NCBI GenBank assembly: GCA_012719125.1
Contig: JAAYAY010000328.1
Coordinates: 124,001-188,000, forward strand
Origin: Planctomycetaceae bacterium
GTDB lineage: Bacteria > Planctomycetota > Planctomycetia > Pirellulales > Thermoguttaceae
DNA: 64,000 nucleotides
Direction: 5' to 3'
Shown here: one piece after another, positions 32,705-41,748 of the stretch
Layout: each line of letters starts with the position of its first letter
How positions within the stretch are numbered: the first letter of the stretch is position 1
Made by a program: the position numbers and the translations under genes
The notes under the pieces: generated by a model
Seen by the model: only the letters and a program-made list of their open reading frames with translations
Told to the model about the DNA's origin: nothing
The model's database searches: none

Positions 32705-33373
32705 CTACCGCAAATCCTTGTCCGCCGCAGAAACTCTGCCGCAGACCGGGCACCAATGCCATTGCTTGCCGAGTTCCGTTCGGATCTGCGTGGGGACCCG
32801 GCATTTTGTGCAGAGCGGCTGGTGCCCGTTTGTCGTGAACGGTGGAAGGCTTGGTGGCGTCTGACTTGACGGGGACGGTGGGTCGATTACGCTCTTCGGT
32901 TCCGACTGCTGTTCGGGTCGCTGTTTGGGAGTCTCAGATGTCCTGGAGTGGCGGTGCGTCACTTCCTGGAACCAGGGCCACAGTGGCTTAACCAGGAGTG
33001 AATCCGGATCCAGCTCGCGGGTCTCCTTTATGAAGCTGTACGTTGCCCACCCGACAACACCGAAGAACCCAGTCAGGCAAAGTAGGAACGTGTCGGGCGC
33101 GTCGGGCGATTGAATTGACAGGGCACCGAGGGACGCGACGAGTAGAATACCTGCGAAAATGAAACCATACATACTCGGAGAAGCCCCTGGGAGAAGATCA
33201 TCTTCCCCCAACTCGGATCTGCAACTCGGGCAGATTGTCGCACCTCGCCGGACTTTCCTTCTGCACTTACGACAGGATGGCCGACATGTCCACACAATCA
33301 CGTAGATGAATGCGAACACAAGCAGAAAGACAATCATCAACTCGACAAGCATGACCATCATCTCGACAAGCAT
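32705..33373 (-). CDS. Membrane protein with two zinc ribbons
   Basis: 222 residues. N-terminal transmembrane helix (VELMIVFLLVFAFIYVIVW), first zinc ribbon (CRKCRRKVRRGATICPSC), two more helices (FIFAGILLVASLGALSI, FLLCLTGFFGVVGWATYSFI), a Pro/Ser-rich linker and a second ribbon (CTKCRVPTQ...CPVCGR). GGAGG eight bases before ATG 33373. The first codons are a near-duplicate of the next ones (MLVEM MVMLVEL). Function unknown. It echoes the membrane/zinc-ribbon protein at 30035. Confidence 0.65.
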   Translation of the reverse strand: MLVEMMVMLVELMIVFLLVFAFIYVIVWTCRPSCRKCRRKVRRGATICPSCRSELGEDDLLPGASPSMYGFIFAGILLVASLGALSIQSPDAPDTFLLCLTGFFGVVGWATYSFIKETRELDPDSLLVKPLWPWFQEVTHRHSRTSETPKQRPEQQSEPKSVIDPPSPSSQTPPSLPPFTTNGHQPLCTKCRVPTQIRTELGKQWHWCPVCGRVSAADKDLR

Positions 33374-33588
33374 GACGTGATCCTCCGTACGGGGAGTTTA
33401 ACAGCCCGTACCGCCTGGTTCAACGGGTCACGTGTGCTCCAATGACAAGACAACAAAGCAGGCATATGCTTACCCCCCCTGTATTGCCATTCGGCTCGGG
33501 CCGGCAAACCACAAGTCACTTGGCTCTTGTCGGTTATGGCGAATGACACGTGGTTTCCGTGGGGTGCAGTGAGTAAGAACCGTATGAG

Positions 33589-33731
33589 AGGTAGTTTCTT
33601 GGACAATCGCCGGACGATCGCAAGCACGGCTTGCTGCTCAGCGTCGGACAGCCCCAGCCACTCGGCCACCATGTGCACCGGATGAACCGCTGCAAGCTCC
33701 GTCTCCCTGGAAGCTCTCAGGTTGTGGAAGA
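33589..33731 (-). pseudogene. Internal-deletion remnant of a third integrase
   Basis: Translation gives FFHNLRASRETELAAVHPVH, then MVAEWLG, nearly identical to the active integrase at residues 327-352. Then it jumps directly to LSDAEQQAVLAIVRRLSKKL, the equivalent of the displaced tail at 30.8 kb. About 79 bp (33653-33731) match 25478-25555 at roughly 95% by eye. The nucleophile Tyr region and everything upstream are gone. Confidence 0.8.
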
Positions 33732-33922
33732 ACCGACGGTCTCGTAACCTCCGACAATATCTCTTCCGGAGTCCCCGGAAACCCAATCTGCCTCGTCCGG
33801 TCCCGGGCGGGGCCGGGTGCTTGCGTGTCCAAGCCCAAGGATCTAACATAAACCCCCTACGAAGTGGGAAGCTCGGTGGGTGTTTACGGGGTGTTTTGCC
33901 GGGCATCCGCCCAACAACTGGG

Positions 33923-34915
33923 ATGTTATTCGATCAACCAACTTGGAAGGCAGCGGGCGTGCCGTTTCACAACACGAGCAAGCTCACGTTCGCTCGGCTG
34001 AAGGACGATCCGGGCAAGATCGCCCGAAACCTGGCCGGCTACATCAAGAGCTTCTCGGCCAATGTTCGCAGCATCTTCGAGCGGTTTGGGTTCGAGGAGC
34101 ACATCGCCAAGCTCGACGAGCACAACCGGCTGTTTTTGGTGGTGCAGAAGTTCTGCGACATCGACCTCCACCCCGACGCGGTGCCCAATATCGAAATGGG
34201 CTACATCTTCGAGGAACTGATCCGGAGGTTCAACGAGGCGGCCAACGAGACGGCGGGCGAGCACTCGAAGATCTTCGACACCGAGGACTTCGGGTTCCAG
34301 AAGATCACCGTGGAGCGGCGCCTGCGGTTGAACTTCCAGGCGTCGGCCGAGCGGATCGAGCGGCTGCGGGAGGCCAAGCTGTTCCAGAACCTGGCCACGT
34401 CGAAAAAGAAGAAGGGCAGCAAGGCGGCCGAGGAGAAGATCAAGGCCGGCCGTGAGCTTCAGAAAGCGATTCTCCGGGCGCTCGGCAAGCTGGACGGGTC
34501 GAAGGTCTACCTGAACCGGGATGCGTTCCTGGAGGATTTGGAGGCGGCCCTGAAGGCGGCGAAGGTGAAGATCGGAGCACCGGTGAAGAAGGCGATCGTG
34601 GGGGCACTCTCCGAACGGGACGAGACGGCCGACGTGTGCACCGACAAGGACGGCAACCCCGAGCCGGACGCCGATCTGCGGGGCTATGAAAACGTGCCGC
34701 TCAAGGAGGACATCCACGCCTATTTCGAGCGGGAGGTTCGGCCCCACGTGCCCGACGCCTGGATCGACCAGGGCAAGACGAAGGTGGGCTACGAGATCCC
34801 GCTGAACCGCCACTTCTACAAATACCAGCCCCCGCGGCCGCTGGAGGAGATCGAGGCCGACATTGCGGGGTTGGAGAAGGACATTGTGAAGATGCTGCGG
34901 GAGGTGGTGGAATGA
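33923..34915 (+). pseudogene. hsdM: Type I restriction-modification methyltransferase HsdM, truncated with catalytic domain deleted
   Basis: 330 codons from ATG at 33923, against about 500 or more usual. The N-terminal part (GVPFHNTSKLTF, SANVRSIFERFGF, CDIDLHPDAVPNIEMGYIFE, NEAANETAGEH) is typical of HsdM up to the residue before FTPREV. It then continues in frame with SKIFDTEDFGFQKITVERRL, which is normally more than 200 residues later. The SAM-binding DPACGTGG and catalytic NPPF motifs are therefore absent. The usual first 70 or so residues are also missing. The stop overlaps the next ATG (ATGA). Methylation activity is not expected. Confidence 0.85.
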
Positions 34916-35940
34916 GCACAGGTTTAGACAGATTCGTTTGTCTGTTAGAAGAGCTGGAAACGTCGCACAAATTGGTCAAAGCGGGTTTCGGGTCTCTTCA
35001 AGAGATTGACATGGGAAATGACTTCTATCACTTGCCGCATCAACTGATTGCAAGCGGTCTCGAAAGGTTGATGAAGTGCTATGTTTCCTTGGTATACGAA
35101 GATCAAAACGGATCGTATCCAAACATGGCGTATATGCAGGGCCTTGGGCATGATCTCGACAAGATTCTTCAGAAGATTTGTAGTGGCTTCTACGGAGGAA
35201 AGACCCGCCCGATTGTCCAGCGAGAGTTCGCCTTCATAACCACTGACCCCGTTCTGAAGAGGTGTCTCGAAATCCTGTCTTTGTTTGGCAAGTTCGGGCG
35301 TTACTACAACCTTGACATTGTTGCGGGAAGTCCTCACAGTCCTATTGACCCTAAGAGTGAGTGGGAAACGCTTGAGTCGAGCATCGAGGACATCACGCCC
35401 TATCTGGGCAGTCTTGAGTCGCTCCATCGGGATTACTATCCCCGCGTTCATTCCAAGTTGATCGCTAAGATGGAGCGCCTTGTCAGGGCAATTGCCATGC
35501 AATTCACGATTGGTGATCATACGGACAAGAACGGGAATCTTCGCCAGACTTCAGTCGTGTATACTGATTTCCGAAACCTTCGCGATGAAGAACTTGGAGC
35601 GACTGATTATCGCCGTTCAGTGCAAATTCTCCGACAGCAGAAGAAGAACTGGGAGAAGCGGTCCGACCGACAGATCATTGCCGGTTCATGGCCAACAAAG
35701 GCAATAACGGAGGATGAATACGCGGGGGAGTGGCCGTTTCGCGTGGATCGCATCATTCTTGAACTCCGAGAAGGCATCTTTTGTATCGTCAACATTGAGG
35801 GCTATGCCTTTGCTTTGAATGGTGCAGCAGCTAGTCGTCTCCAAATCCCTGATCCGCACGATGCCGGGCTTGCAGTTCTTGGAAGATCGGTCGGGCCGTT
35901 CATTGATATGGCATTGGCACTTCGAGAGGTGCAGCAATGA
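34912..35940 (+). CDS. Unrecognised protein coupled to hsdM and hsdS (possibly HEPN-like)
   Basis: 342 residues, mostly helical. ATGA overlaps join it to hsdM upstream and hsdS downstream, with GGAGGT and GAGAGGTG ribosome sites, so the three are translated together. The segment HQLIASGLERLMKCYVSLVY ... GLGHDLDKIL is reminiscent of HEPN-type helical bundles, but no clear R-x4-6-H ribonuclease motif is visible. It may be an accessory or defence component of the type I locus. AT content is higher than in hsdM, suggesting separate acquisition. Confidence 0.6.
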   Translation: MSTGLDRFVCLLEELETSHKLVKAGFGSLQEIDMGNDFYHLPHQLIASGLERLMKCYVSLVYEDQNGSYPNMAYMQGLGHDLDKILQKICSGFYGGKTRPIVQREFAFITTDPVLKRCLEILSLFGKFGRYYNLDIVAGSPHSPIDPKSEWETLESSIEDITPYLGSLESLHRDYYPRVHSKLIAKMERLVRAIAMQFTIGDHTDKNGNLRQTSVVYTDFRNLRDEELGATDYRRSVQILRQQKKNWEKRSDRQIIAGSWPTKAITEDEYAGEWPFRVDRIILELREGIFCIVNIEGYAFALNGAAASRLQIPDPHDAGLAVLGRSVGPFIDMALALREVQQ

Positions 35941-37253
35941 GCACCGATTTGCCAACAGAATCTGACCTATCTTCCGAACGGCAGAGCACACAACGCCAAG
36001 CATACCCGGACTACTCTGCAAGCCACATCGCCTGGATCAATCGCAGCCCAAGACACTGGGAGAGTCGGAAGCTCAAGTACCTCTGTCGGATGAGATCGGG
36101 AGAGAACATCACATACCAGTCAATCGACGACACAGGTGATTATCCAGTCTACGGTGGTAATGGCCTTCGAGGGTTCACAGACGCTTTTACTCACGATGGC
36201 GACTTGATTCTCCTCGGCAGGCAAGGTGCATGGTGTGGCAACATCCATCTTGCCAGCGGTAAGTTCTGGGCATCTGAACACGCTGTTGTCGTTACCCCGA
36301 GGCCCAATGTCTGCGTTCGCTGGCTCGGTGAGGTTCTCCGGACAATGAACCTTCGACAGTATTCGCAGACTGCGGCCCAGCCGGGTCTTTCGGTCGAGTT
36401 TGTCGAGAACCTCTCGATCCCCCTTCCTCCCCTCCCCGAGCAGCAGGCCATCGCGGCGTTCCTGGATCGGGAGACGGCGAAGATCGACGCCCTGGTGGAG
36501 AAGAAGCGGCGGCTGATCGGACTCTTGAAGGAGAAACGGGCCGCCCTGATCAGCCACGCCGTCACCAAGGGCCTCAACCCCGACGTGCCGATGAAGGACT
36601 CGGGGATCGAGTGGCTGGGGGAGGTGCCGAGGGGTTGGAAATTGCCGCCTCTTTATGCTCGGTACAGAGTGGAACTTGGAAAGATGCTCGACGCCAAGCG
36701 GATTACGGGGAACTACCTCCTTCCATACTTGCGAAACATCGATGTTCAATGGGATCACGTGAACGTTAGTGACCTCCCGGAGATGGACATTGAGCCCGAT
36801 GAATACGAACGCTTCACGCTTCGCCACGGTGACCTGCTGGTCTGCGAAGGCGGTGAAGTCGGAAGGACGGCGATCTGGCGATCCGAGCTTGCCACGTGCG
36901 CTTTTCAGAAGGCGATACATCGCCTGCGTCCGGTCGGCAGAATCTCCTCGGACGTCCCACGATATCTGTACTACGTAATGCGATGCGCTACCGAGACCGG
37001 GATTTTCGTTGCCGCAGGAAATCCAAACACCATTCCGCATTTGACAGCAGAGAAATTGCGTCTGTACCGATTTCCGTTTCCTCCGGGTGATGAACAGCAG
37101 GCAATTGTTGAGTATCTCGATAAGGAAGGTCAGAAGTCTGGACTGCTTATTTCGCGGGTCAAAACTGCTATCGACCGCCTTCTCGAATACCGCACCGCCC
37201 TGATCTCGGCGGCCGTGACGGGGAAGATTGATGTGAGGGGGGAGATACAGTAA
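35937..37253 (+). CDS. hsdS: Type I restriction-modification specificity subunit HsdS
   Basis: 438 residues, full length. Two target-recognition domains are each followed by a conserved helical spacer: first TRD to IPLPPLPEQQAIAAFLDRET, with the coiled coil AKIDALVEKKRRLIGLLKEK; second TRD to FPFPPGDEQQAIVEYLD, with TAIDRLLEYRTALISAAVTG. SGIEWLGEVPRGW is the usual start of the second TRD. The two half-sites determine a bipartite DNA target, not predictable here. It appears intact although hsdM and hsdR are broken. Confidence 0.92.
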   Translation: MSTDLPTESDLSSERQSTQRQAYPDYSASHIAWINRSPRHWESRKLKYLCRMRSGENITYQSIDDTGDYPVYGGNGLRGFTDAFTHDGDLILLGRQGAWCGNIHLASGKFWASEHAVVVTPRPNVCVRWLGEVLRTMNLRQYSQTAAQPGLSVEFVENLSIPLPPLPEQQAIAAFLDRETAKIDALVEKKRRLIGLLKEKRAALISHAVTKGLNPDVPMKDSGIEWLGEVPRGWKLPPLYARYRVELGKMLDAKRITGNYLLPYLRNIDVQWDHVNVSDLPEMDIEPDEYERFTLRHGDLLVCEGGEVGRTAIWRSELATCAFQKAIHRLRPVGRISSDVPRYLYYVMRCATETGIFVAAGNPNTIPHLTAEKLRLYRFPFPPGDEQQAIVEYLDKEGQKSGLLISRVKTAIDRLLEYRTALISAAVTGKIDVRGEIQ

Positions 37254-37305
37254 TGACTCTTCGCGCGTAATATCTCGCGCCTGTGCAGGCTAGGGGAACT
37301 TTCTC

Positions 37306-38688
37306 ATGGAGAATAGAGACATGAAGCGACTACTCTTCCTTGGTCTTCTTGGAGGACTACTGGGAGTGGTTCTGGGAGGGGTTGTCGTACTTGCTAAGAC
37401 TACGAGTCTTTTTGGGAGTTCTGGGAATCAGCCGGCTCCGAACTTTGGACCGGTTGCCTATGAACCGGCTTCTGTACTTCTTGAACCTGTCGCCGAAGTA
37501 CGCATATTGCCAGATGGACGCACATATCAGGTCTACAAACTTATCCCAGAGATACGTGACCCCGAGGAGGCTTCCGCCAGACCTTGGAAGGGGTTGGTGA
37601 TGGCCTTGGCTCGCCAGGGAAACCTGGACCAAGCAATCGACACTTTCGCGGCAATTCCAAGCGATGCCGAAAGGGCAGACACGCTCCTTGGTGTACTACC
37701 CCTATTGAACTTGTTCGTTACTGTCGAACAAGGTGCAAAGTGGTCAGAGCAGCCGCCACCTGTGCCAACCGATGGTGAGATGCGTGAATTGATTCGGACT
37801 TATCTCGACGGATTTGATGATGGCGACGCGCAAATGTTGACACCACCGGCCGCGTTCATACCAGCACCCAAGCCGGAGACTGCACCTCCAAACGCGACAT
37901 CAGGTTCACGCTTCGAGCGCTCAATCGGCATTACTCGCCGGCCGGAGGTTGTCCTGGCACATGATAGGGACGCCGGTCTAGATGAGATTCTGGTGAGCCA
38001 GCTTCCGGAAGGGTTCGCGAATGGCCCAAAGGCAAATACCGAAATTGAGACAAATCGCGAAACCGTAAACGGTCAGGTCAAGGACCTCCCACACCACCTG
38101 GATAATAGGATTCTTGACGGTGGTGCATTTGGAAATGTAAGCGGATTCGCGAGTGACGTTCGTCTCTTCTCGGATGATATAGATCCAGGACGTAGTGAGA
38201 CCAAGAACGGACTCGGGGATGATGTCCACGCTTCAAGCAATACACACGATGAAAATGGGAAGCATTTTGCAGTCGTAGTTGCTCAGCGATCTTCAGAGAT
38301 TCTACAGCTCTTGGTCGATGAGGCAAGGCGAATTGACGAGCCCGTTGCGAAATCGCATGCAATGGCAGGCATAGCGAGTTTTCAGCAAGCTTCTGAAGAA
38401 AAGTGGGCACGCCTTGGCCGTGACGCAACATTAGCCACAGCGAGAGACGCTGGTATTGCCGCTCAGAAGCATAGGTGGGTGTGGTTGTGGCCGATTGTTC
38501 TCGCGATTGTCGGCTTCCTCGTCACTTCTCTCCTTGCACCACTTCTTGAGGCGTCTGGTAAGATCGTCGCGGAACAGTTCGCGTCCGTAATCCACAGCAA
38601 AGAACTTGCGATGGCGCTGAGGGGAAATGAGGAAAAGCTGCCACGACCGGCGGTTGAACGATCATCATCGACTAAACAGACCACTTGA
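37306..38688 (+). CDS. Hypothetical membrane-anchored protein between hsdS and hsdR
   Basis: 460 residues. N-terminal transmembrane helix (LLFLGLLGGLLGVVLGGVVVL) and a C-terminal one (VWLWPIVLAIVGFLVTSLLA) enclose a large soluble region. One stretch is TPR-like (MALARQGNLDQAIDTFAAIP). ATG at 37306 has GGGGAA upstream; 37321 is an alternative start with GGAG. No family recognised. It interrupts the normal hsd gene order. Confidence 0.6.
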   Translation: MENRDMKRLLFLGLLGGLLGVVLGGVVVLAKTTSLFGSSGNQPAPNFGPVAYEPASVLLEPVAEVRILPDGRTYQVYKLIPEIRDPEEASARPWKGLVMALARQGNLDQAIDTFAAIPSDAERADTLLGVLPLLNLFVTVEQGAKWSEQPPPVPTDGEMRELIRTYLDGFDDGDAQMLTPPAAFIPAPKPETAPPNATSGSRFERSIGITRRPEVVLAHDRDAGLDEILVSQLPEGFANGPKANTEIETNRETVNGQVKDLPHHLDNRILDGGAFGNVSGFASDVRLFSDDIDPGRSETKNGLGDDVHASSNTHDENGKHFAVVVAQRSSEILQLLVDEARRIDEPVAKSHAMAGIASFQQASEEKWARLGRDATLATARDAGIAAQKHRWVWLWPIVLAIVGFLVTSLLAPLLEASGKIVAEQFASVIHSKELAMALRGNEEKLPRPAVERSSSTKQTT

Positions 38689-38709
38689 ACAGATTCTAAT
38701 GGGACACAT

Positions 38710-40285
38710 ATGCCCATCGACCACAAAGAAGTCGCCTTTGAGACTGCCATCGAAGACCACCTCCTCGACACGGCAGGTTACCAAAAGGCCAACCCGGCCG
38801 ACTTCGACCGCGAGCGGGCCATCGACCCGAAGGTCTTCCTGGCGTTTCTCCAGGAGTCGCAGCCCTCCACCTGGGAAGCCCTGGAGAAGCTCCATGGGGC
38901 CGGTACCGCAACGATCGTGCTGGACGACCTCTCGAAGGCACTCGACGGGACGGCCGGTTCCCTGGGCGTCCTGCGCCACGGCTTCAAGTGCTTCGGCAAG
39001 CGGATCGACGCGGCCTACTTCGCACCGGCCCACGGGATGAACCCGGGAGAACGAGCGGCTCTACGCGGCCAATCGTCTGACGGTCACCTGGCAGTTGCAC
39101 TATAGCGAGCGGGAACCGGCCAAGTCGCTCGATCTGGTGCTGAGCCTGAACGGCATCCCCGTGGCCACGGCCGAACTGAAGAACCCGCTTACCGGCCAGA
39201 ATGCGGCCCACGCCCGGCATCAGTACGCCACCGATCGGGATCCCCGCGAGAAGATCTTCCAGTTCAAGCAGCGGGCCCTGGTCCATTTTGCCGTCGATCC
39301 GGATGAGGTCTGGATGACGACCCGGCTGGACGGGAAGCACACCCGATTCCTGCCCTTCAACCAGGGCGACAGCGGCGGGGCCGGCAATCCGCCCAATCCC
39401 AGCGGATACCGGACAGCCTACCTGTGTGAGCAGGTCTGGCAGCGAGACTCGTGGCTCGACATCCTGGCCCGGTTCGTCCACCTGCAAGTCGAAGAGAAGC
39501 CGGTCGGGGCCAAAAAGGTCCGTAGGGAGACGATGATCTTCCCCCGCTACCACCAGTGGGACGCCGTACGGAAGATGGAAGCCGACGCCCGGGCGGCCGG
39601 GGCCGGCAACAACTACCTGATCCAGCACTCGGCCGGTAGCGGCAAGTCGAACTCGATCGGCTGGCTGGCCCATCGGCTGGCCAGTCTGCACGACGAGAAG
39701 GACGAGAAGACCTTCCATAGCGTCGTGGTGATAACCGACCGGGTGGTTCTCGACAGGCAGCTTCAGGACACGATCTACCAGTTTGAGCACAAGCAGGGCG
39801 TGGTCCAGAAGATCGACGAGCACTCCAGCCAATTGGCCGAGGCCCTCAAGACGGGCGTGCCGATCATCATCACCACACTCCAAAAATTCCCGTTCGTGAC
39901 GGACAAGGTGGGCGAGCTTCCCGATCGGCAGTACGCCGTGATCGTCGACGAGGCCCACAGTTCCCAGTCGGGCGAGGCGGCCAAGGAACTCAAGGGCGTG
40001 CTGGCCGGCAACCAGATCCGCGAGAAGGCCAGGCAGGAGGCGGAAGAGCAGGGACTCGGGGCCGAACACGAAGAAATGCTGCTGCGGGAGATGGCCAACA
40101 CGCTCGACGCCTTCAAGTACGTCTTCGACAAGATCCTCCAGGACCTGTTCATCGACCGCATGGAGCAGAACGACGAGATCACGACCAAGTCCCTCAACGA
40201 CAACCAGTTCCAAGCGGCCGTCACCAGCCATCTGCGGGAGAATGTGTACGACCAGATTCGGGGCGAGGCGGAGGGGGCGGCGTGA
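38710..40285 (+). pseudogene. hsdR: Type I restriction subunit HsdR, frameshifted and with motor-domain deletion
   Basis: First frame 38710-39105: HsdR N-terminus (IDHKEVAFETAIEDHLL...FKCFGKRIDAAYFAPAHGMN). At about 39045 one extra G in CCCGGGAG shifts the frame. The correct continuation ENERLYAANRLTVTWQLHYS lies in the frame ending at 40285. That part holds the nuclease motif (D...ATAELKNP), Walker A (SAGSGKSNSIGW) and the DEAH box (VDEAHSSQSGE). After EEMLLREM it jumps in frame to the extreme C-terminus (DAFKYVFDKILQDLFIDRME), losing the TATP region and the second RecA domain. Total 525 codons against about 1000 usual. Confidence 0.88.
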
Positions 40286-40424
40286 GGTGCTGGATCTTCT
40301 GGATGTGCCTGTGATAGTCAATCTGTGCACGTTGCCGAGGTTCTTGAAACGGCAAACGCAGCGGAGCCACCATTCGCAATCGGCGTATCGGAAGCCTTGA
40401 TGCTTGGACGCGGGCAGCACGTCA
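40286..40424 (-). other. Possible gene remnant
   Basis: The minus-strand translation in one frame, ASKHQGFRYADCEWWLRCVC followed by RFKNLGNVHRLTI, is rich in Trp, Cys, His and Tyr, unlike the shadow frames nearby. No start or matching domain was recognised. It may be the debris of a gene at the right edge of the restriction island. Confidence 0.25.
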
Positions 40425-41138
40425 TCATCCCGCGGGATCTTGGGTCGCGTCCACCAAGACTCCCTGGACGTGCTGGTCGGCGCTTGCCAGGTATTCCGTG
40501 ATTTTTTGGCTGTGGCGCCAGACGTCGGGCATGAACGACTCTTGAAGATAGTGCCGAACCATCTGCTTCTGGTCGCGAGTGAGGCCCGAGGGACCGACGA
40601 TCTTCTCGAGGATCTGGCTGTCGCCTCGGGCAATGGCGGGCAGGGCCCAGCGGGGCGTCAGTTCATGGCTCACGATCCCCGTCAGATACATCGCGTCGGA
40701 AGTCCGGGTGACTCGCAATTCGACCAGGCGAAAGACGCCTTGAGAAGGTATCTGTTCGGTATTGCGCTTGGCGGGAATCAATCCGGCCGGAGTCTTCAAC
40801 TGCCAGCCGTCGCCTTCCCACACGGCGATAATGCGTTGGCGATCACAAATGACGAACTTGTTGGGCGATTTCAACTCGGTGACGGGTTCCGCGACGGCCG
40901 TGACCCGAGCCAGACCTTCGCCCTCGTCGCGAGGCTCGACGAGGATGGCCGGTGCCTCGTCGGCGGGCCCCGAATCCGCCGCAGGGTCTCGCGTTGCGTC
41001 GGCCAATTCCCCCGAGGCGGCGTCTGGCGCCACGATCAGGACGGGATGGCCGCATTTCGGACAGTTCCGAGTCTGACCGATCAGCTTTTCCTTGGCGTTC
41101 AGCTTGCTTTGGCAATTTGGGCAAGTGATTCGTAGCAT
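40425..41138 (-). CDS. Zinc-ribbon domain protein
   Basis: 237 residues from ATG at 41138. The N-terminal zinc ribbon is CPNCQSKLNAKEKLIGQTRNCPKC, typical of planctomycete MJ0042/zinc-ribbon proteins. A linker rich in Ala/Asp/Glu precedes a C-terminal globular region without recognised domain (KFVICDRQRIIAVWEGDGWQ). No membrane helix. Function unknown. It appears to be the first host gene after the island. Confidence 0.7.
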   Translation of the reverse strand: MLRITCPNCQSKLNAKEKLIGQTRNCPKCGHPVLIVAPDAASGELADATRDPAADSGPADEAPAILVEPRDEGEGLARVTAVAEPVTELKSPNKFVICDRQRIIAVWEGDGWQLKTPAGLIPAKRNTEQIPSQGVFRLVELRVTRTSDAMYLTGIVSHELTPRWALPAIARGDSQILEKIVGPSGLTRDQKQMVRHYLQESFMPDVWRHSQKITEYLASADQHVQGVLVDATQDPAG

Positions 41139-41748
41139 CGTGTTGAATCCTCTACCGGCAGTCATTCCCCGATTGGCTTCGTGCTTGCCCCCATTGGCAC
41201 TGTATCAGATCCCGGAGTTTCCGACAACAAACGTGACGGAGGATATTCCCCGCAGAGGGGAGCAGCCCCTCCCACGTCTTGTTGTAGCCGGGGGTACACT
41301 TTTTCCTGTTTGCCAAGTTCAGCGTCAAATGACTACCCGTCAACTGACGGAGGGTACTGGAGAGGGGGCGTGATTGCGGTACCCCCGTAGTTCGCTTAAA
41401 ATGGGCGATCTGTGAGGCCATTCTTGCTTATTCCGCGTTCGCCACTTCGGTTCTTCACGGGTGTTTCAAACGACCGAAGCGATTTGATGGATGGCGTTTG
41501 AATTGGCGGATCCGGCTGATTGGGCCAGCTCGCTTGGCTTATGACTTTGGCGCGGATTCGGCGGCATTCCAAGGGCATTCCCAAGGGGATGTCTATCCGT
41601 TTTGACATACGGCCCCAACGGCTCACGGTCGCGGTTAGCGCCGGGGAGAGGGCGCTGGCGAGCCGACGTGGCGTTCTGCGTGGGTGAAGACCATCGTCGC
41701 GAAGCTTCGTGTTGCCCTGTTCGTCCATGAGTGGGAGTTTGAATCGTC
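41139..41748. other. Intergenic region, 610 bp
   Basis: Contains no supported gene; overlapping short frames on both strands are Arg/Pro/Ser-rich. It must hold the promoters of the zinc-ribbon gene and of the acyl-AMP ligase fusion. I could not identify them. Confidence 0.35.

Noticed and set aside
33358-33588. Continuation of the integrase-remnant frame toward 33358
   Set aside because: Beyond the LSKKLP segment the translation has no resemblance to recombinases and runs over the start of the zinc-ribbon membrane gene.
38984-40633. 549-codon minus-strand frame opposite hsdR
   Set aside because: Shadow of the conserved HsdR coding sequence; only its portion near 40290-40430 looks protein-like and is reported separately.
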